Below, in pieces: positions 57,572 through 64,000 of a stretch of 64,000 nucleotides of DNA. Under the pieces are notes generated by a model. That model ran no database searches. It was given only the letters and a program-made list of their open reading frames with translations, and was not told the DNA's origin. Origin of the DNA: Asticcacaulis sp. ZE23SCel15. GTDB taxonomy: Bacteria; Pseudomonadota; Alphaproteobacteria; Caulobacterales; Caulobacteraceae. The position numbers and the translations under genes are program-made. The number at the start of each line of letters is the position of its first letter. Position 1 is the first letter of the stretch. Where the stretch lies: positions 2,031,001-2,095,000 of the forward strand of contig NZ_CP130044.1 of assembly GCF_030505395.1 (NCBI RefSeq), in the 5' to 3' direction.

Positions 57572-58192
57572 TTAAATCTTCGGCGATTTGCTATCTCGGT
57601 GCTTTTTGTAAAGCCGAGCGATGAAAATCGTGCCGATAATAATTAAAGCTAAAATGGTTATCAGTGAAAAAAGCAATATTCGTAAAATGGATTCCCCTTT
57701 TTGTTCTATTGGATCAACGTACACCACTAATTTTGGATGAGCTGGATTAAGTGCAATTAAGTCTGAAAGGGAAAATACGCTTAAATCATATGAAGTGTTT
57801 TTCTCAAGTTTGACGGTCGCGATATCCCAAATGTAGGAATCTCCCGAATATCTTCCACCAGATGAGATTGTCGAGTAATCAATATCACCTGTAAATTTTC
57901 TCCCGTCGGCAAGAAGAGTTAAGTAAATATTTACAGGGAGGGGTTCGGAACATTTGCTCTCTGTATCGACTGTGCATGGAAAAAGCTTTTTGGCGATTGG
58001 GTATTCCATTTCAATGCCAATATAATAATTCGCATTATAATCTGCTTTGAACTTAACCGTTTGTACCGCGCCTTTGCTTAAATTAACAACTCCGGACACA
58101 GGCATGCCTTGGCGTTGAGTGAAAACAAAAACAATATAGATCACAAATAGAATTATTGTTATAGCAAGTATAGGTGATTTAAAGTTTTTCAT
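57572..58192 (-). CDS. Hypothetical membrane protein, AT-rich
   Basis: A 206-residue protein with an N-terminal membrane segment (ILAITIILFVIYIVFVF), a large external domain with two cysteines (CTVDTESKC) and beta-type sequence, and a C-terminal membrane segment (ILRILLFSLITILALIIIGTI given in two parts) followed by a basic tail. No family recognised. GC content is much lower than that of its neighbours, suggesting transfer. Confidence 0.65.
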   Translation of the reverse strand: MKNFKSPILAITIILFVIYIVFVFTQRQGMPVSGVVNLSKGAVQTVKFKADYNANYYIGIEMEYPIAKKLFPCTVDTESKCSEPLPVNIYLTLLADGRKFTGDIDYSTISSGGRYSGDSYIWDIATVKLEKNTSYDLSVFSLSDLIALNPAHPKLVVYVDPIEQKGESILRILLFSLITILALIIIGTIFIARLYKKHRDSKSPKI

Positions 58193-58257
58193 ATTTCACA
58201 CAATCTTACTTTCAAGACATAAAATATCTAATGGGTGTGAAGAGATGTCAACTCTCG

Positions 58258-59523
58258 TTAAGTGCTTGCATACCGCTCTTTCGCGGCTAGCCCCAAGCCA
58301 GACGCCACCGACGAAAAGCGGTCGCCGTAGTTAATAGCGGCGGCGGGGAAGGCGGCGCGCATGGCGTCTTCAAAGCCCGGCATGGCGGTCGAACCCCCGG
58401 TCATAAACAGGGTGTGGATGGCATCACGCTCAAGGCCTGCTTTTTCGGTAACGCAGGCCACAGCCGTATCTACAATCCGGCCGACTTCGCGTTCGGTCGC
58501 GGCCTTTAACGTGTCGCGGTCAATGCTCATCAGCCAGTCCGCATCAACGGCGCTGAGGTCAACTGAGGTTGCCTCCTGATGCGACAAAGCGATCTTGGCG
58601 CCTTCAATGCGATTGGCGACATGGTGGCCCAGTTGCTTATCGACCGTATCGACCAACCGCTGCGTCAATTCGGGTTGTGCGGCCTGAAAATGCAGTTGCC
58701 GGATACCCGCTATATTTTTTTGCGTATAGAGAAAATTGATCAGGTGCCAGGTCGCCAGTTGGTGATAATAAAGCCCCGGCATATCCAGCCCGCTTTTCAT
58801 CTGCGACCGAAACCCCATCTCCCGCATGGCGGTATTAAGGCTCAGGCGGGTATCGAAATCCGTACCGCCGATATGCACGCCTGAATTGGCAAGGATGCTG
58901 TTTGTACGGTCATCGCCACGTTTGGCCTTGGGCGACAGCTTGATCACAGAAAAGTCGGATGTGCCCCCGCCGATATCGACCACGAGAACCACTTCATCGC
59001 GGGTCAGTCGGCTTTCGTAATCGCGGGCGGCGGCCAGCGGTTCATACTCAAAGCTGATATTTTTGAACCCCTGCGCCTCGGCAATGCCGCGCAGTTCGGC
59101 CTCGGCGCGGGCATCGGCGTCGGGGTCTTCGTCGACGAAATGGACGGGTCGGCCCAGCACCACATCTTCGATAGTCTCACCCGTATGGGCTTCGGCTCTG
59201 GCTTTGAGGTGCTTGATATAGAGCCCGATAATGGCGCGGAAATCCTTGCGGCCCGCACCGATCTGGGTCGTTTCTCCGATCAGGCGGCTGCCCAGAACCG
59301 ATTTGAGGGCGCGCATCAGGCGGCCTTCATAGTGCTCCAGATATTCACCGATGGCGGCCCGCCCAAAGGTCAGGGTCTCAGTCTCAAAATTGAAAAACAA
59401 GGCCGACGGTAAGGTCACGGATGCGCCTTCGACCGGCACCAGTTCCAGCTTGTCGCCAAAACCCGCGCACACCGCCGAATTGGACGTGCCGAAATCGATA
59501 CCGCAATAGGGACGGGAGGTCAT
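58258..59523 (-). CDS. Hsp70-family chaperone-like protein (YegD type)
   Basis: A 421-residue protein with only the actin-like ATPase fold of Hsp70: phosphate-1 motif YCGIDFGTSNSAVCAG at the N-terminus, phosphate-2 VVDIGGGTSDFSVI, and adenosine motif LFMTGGSTAMPGFEDAM. The substrate-binding domain of DnaK is absent. This matches YegD-like Hsp70 proteins of unknown function. No dnaJ or grpE is nearby. Confidence 0.88.
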   Translation of the reverse strand: MTSRPYCGIDFGTSNSAVCAGFGDKLELVPVEGASVTLPSALFFNFETETLTFGRAAIGEYLEHYEGRLMRALKSVLGSRLIGETTQIGAGRKDFRAIIGLYIKHLKARAEAHTGETIEDVVLGRPVHFVDEDPDADARAEAELRGIAEAQGFKNISFEYEPLAAARDYESRLTRDEVVLVVDIGGGTSDFSVIKLSPKAKRGDDRTNSILANSGVHIGGTDFDTRLSLNTAMREMGFRSQMKSGLDMPGLYYHQLATWHLINFLYTQKNIAGIRQLHFQAAQPELTQRLVDTVDKQLGHHVANRIEGAKIALSHQEATSVDLSAVDADWLMSIDRDTLKAATEREVGRIVDTAVACVTEKAGLERDAIHTLFMTGGSTAMPGFEDAMRAAFPAAAINYGDRFSSVASGLGLAAKERYAST

Positions 59524-59648
59524 GACGCACCATCAGCATTTCAAAAGGGGGCGTTGTTTACACAGGATACTATGAGATTGCCAGCCCTTTTAAGGTATCT
59601 TACAGGTGGTGAGGGATGTGAATAATCTAAATTAAAATTGGGGGAGCA

Positions 59649-59879
59649 ATGGGCAATCACTGGTTTGCGTTCAAAAAGGGCTTCTGGCTGCCGGTGCGTT
59701 GGCAGGGGGCGCTCCTGCTGGCCATTGAGGCGGCGTTATTGTTCATAGTTTTTCCTGATGGCAGCATAATGAAACAGTTGCCGGAAATATGGCGAGACGG
59801 CGTATCCGTGGGAAGTGTTGTGGTGTTTCTGATCGGCCTTGGCCTCGCGGCTATCAAGACCCGCTGGGGTCGGACGTAA
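59649..59879 (+). CDS. Small membrane protein
   Basis: A 76-residue protein with two hydrophobic helices (ALLLAIEAALLFIVF and VGSVVVFLIGLGLAAI) separated by a short polar loop. GGGGGAG precedes the ATG at a good distance, which supports translation. Function unknown. Confidence 0.6.
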   Translation: MGNHWFAFKKGFWLPVRWQGALLLAIEAALLFIVFPDGSIMKQLPEIWRDGVSVGSVVVFLIGLGLAAIKTRWGRT

Positions 59880-59880
59880 T

Positions 59881-59946
59881 TTACCCCCCCTCTTTTACGC
59901 AGGCCTAGCCTGCATAAAAGCTCCCCCTGCAACAGGGGGAGTTCCG
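59881..59946. repeat. Intergenic palindromic repeat, copy 7
   Basis: Begins TTACCCCCCCTCTTTTACGC and contains GCAGGCCTAGCCTGC and a CTCCCCCTG/CAGGGGGAG hairpin. Twenty-six bases are identical to the inner arm of copy 2 (20251-20276). Lies between convergent genes. Confidence 0.8.
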
Positions 59947-59949
59947 AAG

Positions 59950-60648
59950 TTAAATTTCGATCAGCACGTCCGGCAGTTCGTTGAGATTAACCGCATCGGG
60001 CGGGAAATGCGCACTTAACACCTCGCCGCTTTTGATGACGGCGGCCTCAAATCCGCCGGTCAGGTCATCGCGTTTGATATGGCTGATCAGCGCCGCCACC
60101 GTTTCATCCCAGACCTTATGATCGACCTTGGAATAGATGCCCTCATCGGCGATGACATCAACAAAGTGTTCTTCCAGCGCGCAAAAAATCATCACGCCGG
60201 TGCGGGCCTTGGTCAGATGCAGGCCGCGGGCCATGAACTGCTCCATTGCCTTTTTGTGGGCACGTTTGCGCTTGATACTGCCGGGGGTCAGCGCCAGACG
60301 CACCTTGGGGATCGTGACCAAGCCGTAAACTATGGCGAACAGAATGACCTGCACCAGCCCGTAAAGCCCGATGGTTTCCAGCCGGTTATAAAATTCCTGC
60401 TGACCGTGGGCCGACTGCCACTCAATCGCGGCACTTGGGATGAGATGGATCAGCCAGTCCTGCGGCCAAACGCCCATCAGCGCCATGATCACCGGCCCGA
60501 TGAGGGCAGTGGCCGTGGCCCACATCAGCGGGGTTTCGGGATAATCCAGCGGCTTTGATTTGATGATGCAGGTGATCTCACCGGACGTCGTTTCCTCGGC
60601 CTTTGAGATCGCGGCATTGATGCAGCTGTGATCGATTTTAAGTGCCAT
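59950..60648 (-). CDS. TPM-domain membrane protein
   Basis: A 232-residue protein with an N-terminal soluble stretch (DHSCINAAISKAEETTSGEIT), two membrane segments (about 42-60 and 98-118), and a TPM-like domain (ARGLHLTKARTGVMIFCALEE onward). It is the third gene of the lemA-TPM operon and starts ten bases after the second. TPM domains are found in acid-phosphatase-like thylakoid and periplasmic proteins; the activity in bacteria is not settled. Confidence 0.78.
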   Translation of the reverse strand: MALKIDHSCINAAISKAEETTSGEITCIIKSKPLDYPETPLMWATATALIGPVIMALMGVWPQDWLIHLIPSAAIEWQSAHGQQEFYNRLETIGLYGLVQVILFAIVYGLVTIPKVRLALTPGSIKRKRAHKKAMEQFMARGLHLTKARTGVMIFCALEEHFVDVIADEGIYSKVDHKVWDETVAALISHIKRDDLTGGFEAAVIKSGEVLSAHFPPDAVNLNELPDVLIEI

Positions 60649-60657
60649 GACCTGATC

Positions 60658-61455
60658 CTACCAACTGCCCGAAGAGCCGCCGCCGCCGAAGCCGCCACCA
60701 CCCCCGCCAAAACCACCGCCGCCGAAGCCGCCTCCGCCACCACCGGACCAGCCACCGCCACTGCCGCCAAGGCCACCGAGCAGGAAGAACGGCAGCCAGC
60801 CGCGTGAGAACATAACGATCAGAATGAAGATCAGGATAATGACCCAGCGCGGGATTTCCTGTTCCTGCGGTTGCTGCTGCGCGGCCTGCTTGGCGCGGTC
60901 AATGGCGACGCCACGATCAAGCGATAGCTGCTCAATGAGGGCATCGGTGCCCGCGACAATGCCGCCCGGATAATTGTTTTCGCGAAACTGCGGCAGGATG
61001 CGAGTCTGAATGATGAGCGACGACAAAGCGTCCGTAATGACGGGCTCAAGGCCGTAACCGACTTCGATGCGCACCTTACGTTCATTGGGGGCGACAATCA
61101 GCAAAACACCGTTGTTTTTCTGAGTAATGTCAGTGCCAACGGCATTTTCGGCTGACTGGCCAATCCCCCAGGTGCGCCCCAGCTTATAGCCATATTCAGC
61201 GATGTCGTAGCCTTCGAGATCGGGCACCGTGACAACCACAACCTGATCGGAGGTGGTCTGCTCTAACGTGGCCAGCTTTTTCGTCAGCTCGGCCTCAACC
61301 TCTGGCGTCAGCAGGTTTGCCTGATCGACGACGCGGCCGCTTAGTTTGGGGAAGGTCGGTTCGGCAAAGGCGGCGCTGGTAAGCACCAGCGCCATCAGGG
61401 CCAGCCAAACAGCCGCACCCCATGATCGTGCCTTATGGACGGATAAATTAGTCAT
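60658..61455 (-). CDS. TPM-domain protein, YgcG family
   Basis: A 265-residue exported protein: signal peptide (to about residue 31), TPM domain (RVVDQANLLTPEVEAELTKKL, then NNGVLLIVAPNERKVRIEVG), one membrane segment (WVIILIFILIVMFSRGW) and a C-terminal tail of Gly and Phe/Ser, ending GGGGSSGSW. The tail is the usual ending of this family. It lies between the lemA gene and the second TPM gene. Confidence 0.88.
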   Translation of the reverse strand: MTNLSVHKARSWGAAVWLALMALVLTSAAFAEPTFPKLSGRVVDQANLLTPEVEAELTKKLATLEQTTSDQVVVVTVPDLEGYDIAEYGYKLGRTWGIGQSAENAVGTDITQKNNGVLLIVAPNERKVRIEVGYGLEPVITDALSSLIIQTRILPQFRENNYPGGIVAGTDALIEQLSLDRGVAIDRAKQAAQQQPQEQEIPRWVIILIFILIVMFSRGWLPFFLLGGLGGSGGGWSGGGGGGFGGGGFGGGGGGFGGGGSSGSW

Positions 61456-61485
61456 GGGGTGCGGCCTTAGTGAGTTCTAGGCCGG

Positions 61486-62157
61486 TTACTGAACGTTGGC
61501 GGGGGCTGCCGCTGGGGCTGCCGGTGCCGGGTCCGTTGGCCTCAAGCCATCGAAATTAACCGAAGGGGCGTTCTGAGCGCCGGCCGCAGCCTGGAAGTAC
61601 TCGAACGGCTTTTCGCCGCCATAGATGGTCTTGGCCCACACGATCGACGGGAAGGTACGCAAGGTGGTGTTAAAATCGCGCGCCGATTCGTTGTAATCGT
61701 TGCGTGCGATATTGATGCGGTTTTCCGTGCCTTCTAATTGCGATTGCAGAGCCAGGAAGTTCTGGTTCGATTTCAGGTCAGGATAGCGCTCAACCACGAC
61801 CATCAGGCGGCCCAGCGCTGACGACAGGCCGTCCTGAGCCTGCTGGAACTGCTGGAACTTGGCCGGATCGGTGATGGTGGAGGCGTCCACGTTGACCGAG
61901 GTTGCCTTGGCGCGGGCTTCGACCACTTCGGTCAGCGTCGTGCGCTCCTGAATGGCGGCGCCCTGAACGGTCGAGACCAGATTGGGGATCAGGTCGGCGC
62001 GGCGCTGATACTGCGACTGCACGTCGGCCCACTTGGCCTTGGTGGCTTCCTGCTTGGTCGGAATGGTGTTAAATCCGCAGGCGGATAAGGTGACGGCGGC
62101 GGCGGCCAGTGCGGCAAAGGCCGCGATACGCTTACCCAGTTTAGATGCGAATTGCAT
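61486..62157 (-). CDS. lemA: LemA-family lipoprotein
   Basis: A 223-residue LemA protein with the conserved segment VQSQYQRRADLIPNLVSTVQG and NDYNESARDFNTTLRTFPS. Its N-terminus ends in LSAC (Cys27), so it appears to be lipidated instead of carrying the usual single membrane helix. LemA and TPM genes form a conserved operon across bacteria; their joint function is unknown but envelope-related. Confidence 0.9.
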   Translation of the reverse strand: MQFASKLGKRIAAFAALAAAAVTLSACGFNTIPTKQEATKAKWADVQSQYQRRADLIPNLVSTVQGAAIQERTTLTEVVEARAKATSVNVDASTITDPAKFQQFQQAQDGLSSALGRLMVVVERYPDLKSNQNFLALQSQLEGTENRINIARNDYNESARDFNTTLRTFPSIVWAKTIYGGEKPFEYFQAAAGAQNAPSVNFDGLRPTDPAPAAPAAAPANVQ

Positions 62158-62272
62158 ATGAAGAGCTCCCTCGAATGCTCATGTGTCAAAGGCGGGCGAT
62201 CACCCGCTTTTGGTTATGTGGGTGTTAATACGCGATTTTAAAGAACTACAAAAGAGGATAACGTCATACCTG

Positions 62273-62886
62273 ATGTGCGTGACAGAAAATATGGCGATCC
62301 GGGACATGAGCAAACGGGCTAAGCAAAATTGGAAAATCTGGGCCTATGTCGTGCCGGTCGTAGCCGTGCTGGCGGGCTTTGGTTATGTCGCCTATGACAA
62401 CTGGGGCGTTCAGGCCTATCCTGACCCGATCGAGGTCGAGCGTAAGGCGGCTGAGGGGGGGGACTGTCGGCACAGGTACGCATGGCTGAAATCTATGACT
62501 ACGGGTTTTCGGTGCCGGTCGATAAGACTGAGGCGGTGCGGTGGTATCGGCTGGCCGCCGAGCAGGGGCATGGCGGATCGCAGTTTATTCTGGCCGAAAA
62601 GCTGATGCGCGGGGAAGGCGTCGCGCGCAATGAAACTGAGGCGTTCGCGTGGTATCAAAAGGCCGGTTTTAAGGATCATGCTGTAGCGCGTTTTAAGGCC
62701 GCCGATATGTTGGCAAAGGGTGTAGGGACGGACAAAAACCTGCTGCGGGCCTATGTTGAGTTTTCACGTCTGGCCAAGGGCGGCGATCAGAATGCCGCGG
62801 TGCGTGCGCAGACGTTGTTTGATCAACTTACGCCGGAGGAAAAGGCTAAGGCGGAAGGGTATCTGGCGGAAGCAAAAGCCGAATAA
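62273..62886 (+). pseudogene. Membrane-anchored SEL1-repeat protein interrupted at a G8 tract
   Basis: An N-terminal frame encodes a membrane anchor (IWAYVVPVVAVLAGFGYVAYD) and the start of a SEL1 region ending VERKAAEGG. A run of eight G residues (62455-62462) follows, and the SEL1 repeats continue in another frame (LSAQVRMAEIYDYG, then WYRLAAEQGH, AFAWYQKAGF, AYVEFSRLAKGGDQ) to 62886. Six or nine G residues would join the two frames into one protein. The tract is of the kind that slips in replication, so this may be a phase-variable gene, a true pseudogene or a sequencing error. The exact start is uncertain; ATGs at 62273, 62291 and 62306 are open. Confidence 0.65.
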
Positions 62887-62912
62887 ACCGGTTCACTTAT
62901 TCGTATGTGTTG

Positions 62913-63115
62913 GCCCCCCTCCGTCCGCTTCGCGTCCACCTCCCCGAGTAAACTGGGGGAGTATAAATGTCTAAACTTATACTCCCCCGGCGTGCCGGGG
63001 GAGGTGGCAGCCCGGTAGGGCTGACGGAGGGGGGCTAACGCAGGCGTCCGTTCCTCCACCATCGCTATCCTTTTGCCCCTCACCCCTAGCCCTCTCCCCT
63101 CGAGCAGGGAGAGGG
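62913..63115. repeat. Intergenic palindromic repeat, copy 8
   Basis: GCCCCCCTCCGTC (62913-62925) and GACGGAGGGGGGC (63023-63035) form the outer arms. Bases 62978-63007 match copy 6 over 30 bases. A short-form element like copy 3 (CCCTCTCCCCTCGAGCAGGG region) follows at about 63077-63115. Confidence 0.85.
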
Positions 63116-63146
63116 AAAAGTGAGCAAATTCAGTCACGCTTACAGC

Positions 63147-63701
63147 CTACAACGCCTTGGTCATGATATAGTCGGTAAAGTCAAACGGGCCCATGCGTAC
63201 CGGCACTTCGGTTATGACCTGAAGGCCGTTATATTTGTAATAGTCGATGGCCTTTTCGTTACCCTTATTGACATAGAGCGACAGGTGCGTGGCGGGTGCG
63301 AAGTGCTCAAGCGCCTTCTGCATCAACGCCTTGCCCAGCCCCAGCCCCTGATATTCCGGTAGGATATAGAGCTTCTTGATCCACAGGGTCGAGCCGTCCT
63401 TATAGGCCGAGGCAAAGCCCGTATCGACCGGCGGCTCACCGGGAACGGCGTAGCTGATGATCCAGAATACATGCCCCAGTTCGTCCATGTCCTGCTCCAG
63501 CGTATCGAGCGCATAAATCTGCGCCAGCATGGTGTCGATCTGGTGCGGGGCGATAACGCCGTCATAGCTGTTGGGCCATATCCGTTGGGCCAGAGATTGC
63601 ACGATATAAAGTTCATCGGCCTTGATCTGACGGATATGTGTGCGCCCGGGTGCCGGACGGCTTACGGGCTTTTGGCGGGTATTGGTGGCGTTTCCTGTCA
63701 T
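63147..63701 (-). CDS. GNAT-family N-acetyltransferase
   Basis: A 184-residue GNAT protein with the acetyl-CoA loop in LPEYQGLGLGKALMQKALEHF and the C-terminal strand segment LYVNKGNEKAIDYYKYNGLQV. An N-terminal basic extension of about 20 residues precedes the fold. Substrate unknown. Confidence 0.85.
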   Translation of the reverse strand: MTGNATNTRQKPVSRPAPGRTHIRQIKADELYIVQSLAQRIWPNSYDGVIAPHQIDTMLAQIYALDTLEQDMDELGHVFWIISYAVPGEPPVDTGFASAYKDGSTLWIKKLYILPEYQGLGLGKALMQKALEHFAPATHLSLYVNKGNEKAIDYYKYNGLQVITEVPVRMGPFDFTDYIMTKAL

Positions 63702-63796
63702 GCGGCGGCCTTATAAAGATTTATGGGCTCTGTTATTGGCGTGGAGACCGACTATAAATCAAAATCAACCGATTGATTAGCTGTAAAATGCACATG

Positions 63797-63836
63797 AAAA
63801 AGGACGCTCGAACGGGGGGCGGTTCGAGCGTCCTTT
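63797..63836 (-). terminator. Rho-independent terminator (minus strand)
   Basis: GGACGCTCGAAC pairs with GTTCGAGCGTCC over an 8-base G-rich loop; on the minus strand the stem is followed by five T residues. It would end a gene entering from the right side of the window. Confidence 0.8.
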
Positions 63837-63924
63837 GGGGTAAAGCGCGTTTGGCGCTCTACGCAGGAGCGGAGACTGCAAGGGGGAAGAACAGTCGCAT
63901 CGCTCGTAGACCTGATATGGGGCT

Positions 63925-64000
63925 TCAGGTCGCGGTTTCAAGTCCGCTATAGGCAAGATTTAAGGCGTCTGCCACCGCGCGGTGGGTGATCTTTCCGCCT
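63925..64000 (-). CDS. C-terminal end of an unidentified gene
   Basis: On the minus strand one frame is open from the window edge for 24 codons (ending KITHRAVADALNLAYSGL, with ETAT as the last residues) and stops at 63925. A terminator follows at 63797. The segment looks like a helical protein end but is too short to identify. Confidence 0.35.
   Translation of the reverse strand, partial: GGKITHRAVADALNLAYSGLETAT

Overview
The window looks like chromosomal DNA of a stalked alphaproteobacterium, family Caulobacteraceae and most likely Asticcacaulis or a close relative. The reasons are the tolB-pal-cpoB-tilS-ftsH block, a ddl-ftsQ-ftsA-ftsZ-lpxC-bamD-recN-ligA division and envelope block, an RcdA-like CtrA-degradation factor with a DUF1192 neighbour, and a PhaR/PhaA/PhaB polyhydroxybutyrate locus. 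The genus is inferred from gene content, not from a database match. No rRNA, tRNA, CRISPR array, prophage or insertion sequence was recognised.

Layout. 1-7072: end of tolB, pal, a CsgG/SH3 gene with an apparent frameshift, cpoB, tilS, ftsH. 7184-8581: outer-membrane channel gene with a Fur-box-like site. 8726-20209: division and envelope block ending in recN and ligA, with a phased cluster of DnaA-box-like sites before ftsZ. 20217-33242: mixed housekeeping genes (SDR, aminopeptidase P, FkbM methyltransferase, PrmA, a Lys/Ala-rich histone-H1-like protein, ABC exporter, small membrane proteins, HisN-type phosphatase, XRE regulator, SulP transporter). 33285-43453: RcdA, DUF1192, quinone oxidoreductase, YidD, ThrS and a glycosyltransferase group (two GT2, one GT39). 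43602-46602: phaR divergent from phaA-phaB. 46736-50117: secreted proteins, including one built of three four-cysteine repeats, and an AT-rich accessory gene. 50153-57483: histidine operon on the minus strand, read as yerC-hisG-hisD-hisCB-hisH-hisA-hisF-hisIE. 57572-64000: AT-rich membrane gene, Hsp70-like protein, LemA/TPM operon, a SEL1 gene interrupted at a G8 tract, a GNAT enzyme and the end of one more gene.

The most unusual item is the histidine operon. Its gene order and its long HisG and fused HisIE resemble the gammaproteobacterial hisGDCBHAFIE operon. Its hisB gene encodes a fusion of a degenerate HisC-like aminotransferase domain, in which Tyr replaces the PLP lysine, to the IGP dehydratase; the usual HAD histidinol-phosphatase domain is missing. 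A HisN-type phosphatase elsewhere in the window could supply that step.

A second theme is a family of GC-rich palindromic intergenic repeats with CCTCCCC/GGGGAGG cores. At least eight copies are present and three lie inside the histidine operon. Three genes carry features that decide or break their reading frame: a frameshift after the CsgG signal peptide, a G8 tract in the SEL1 gene, and strong internal Shine-Dalgarno sites that move several starts downstream of the longest ORF.
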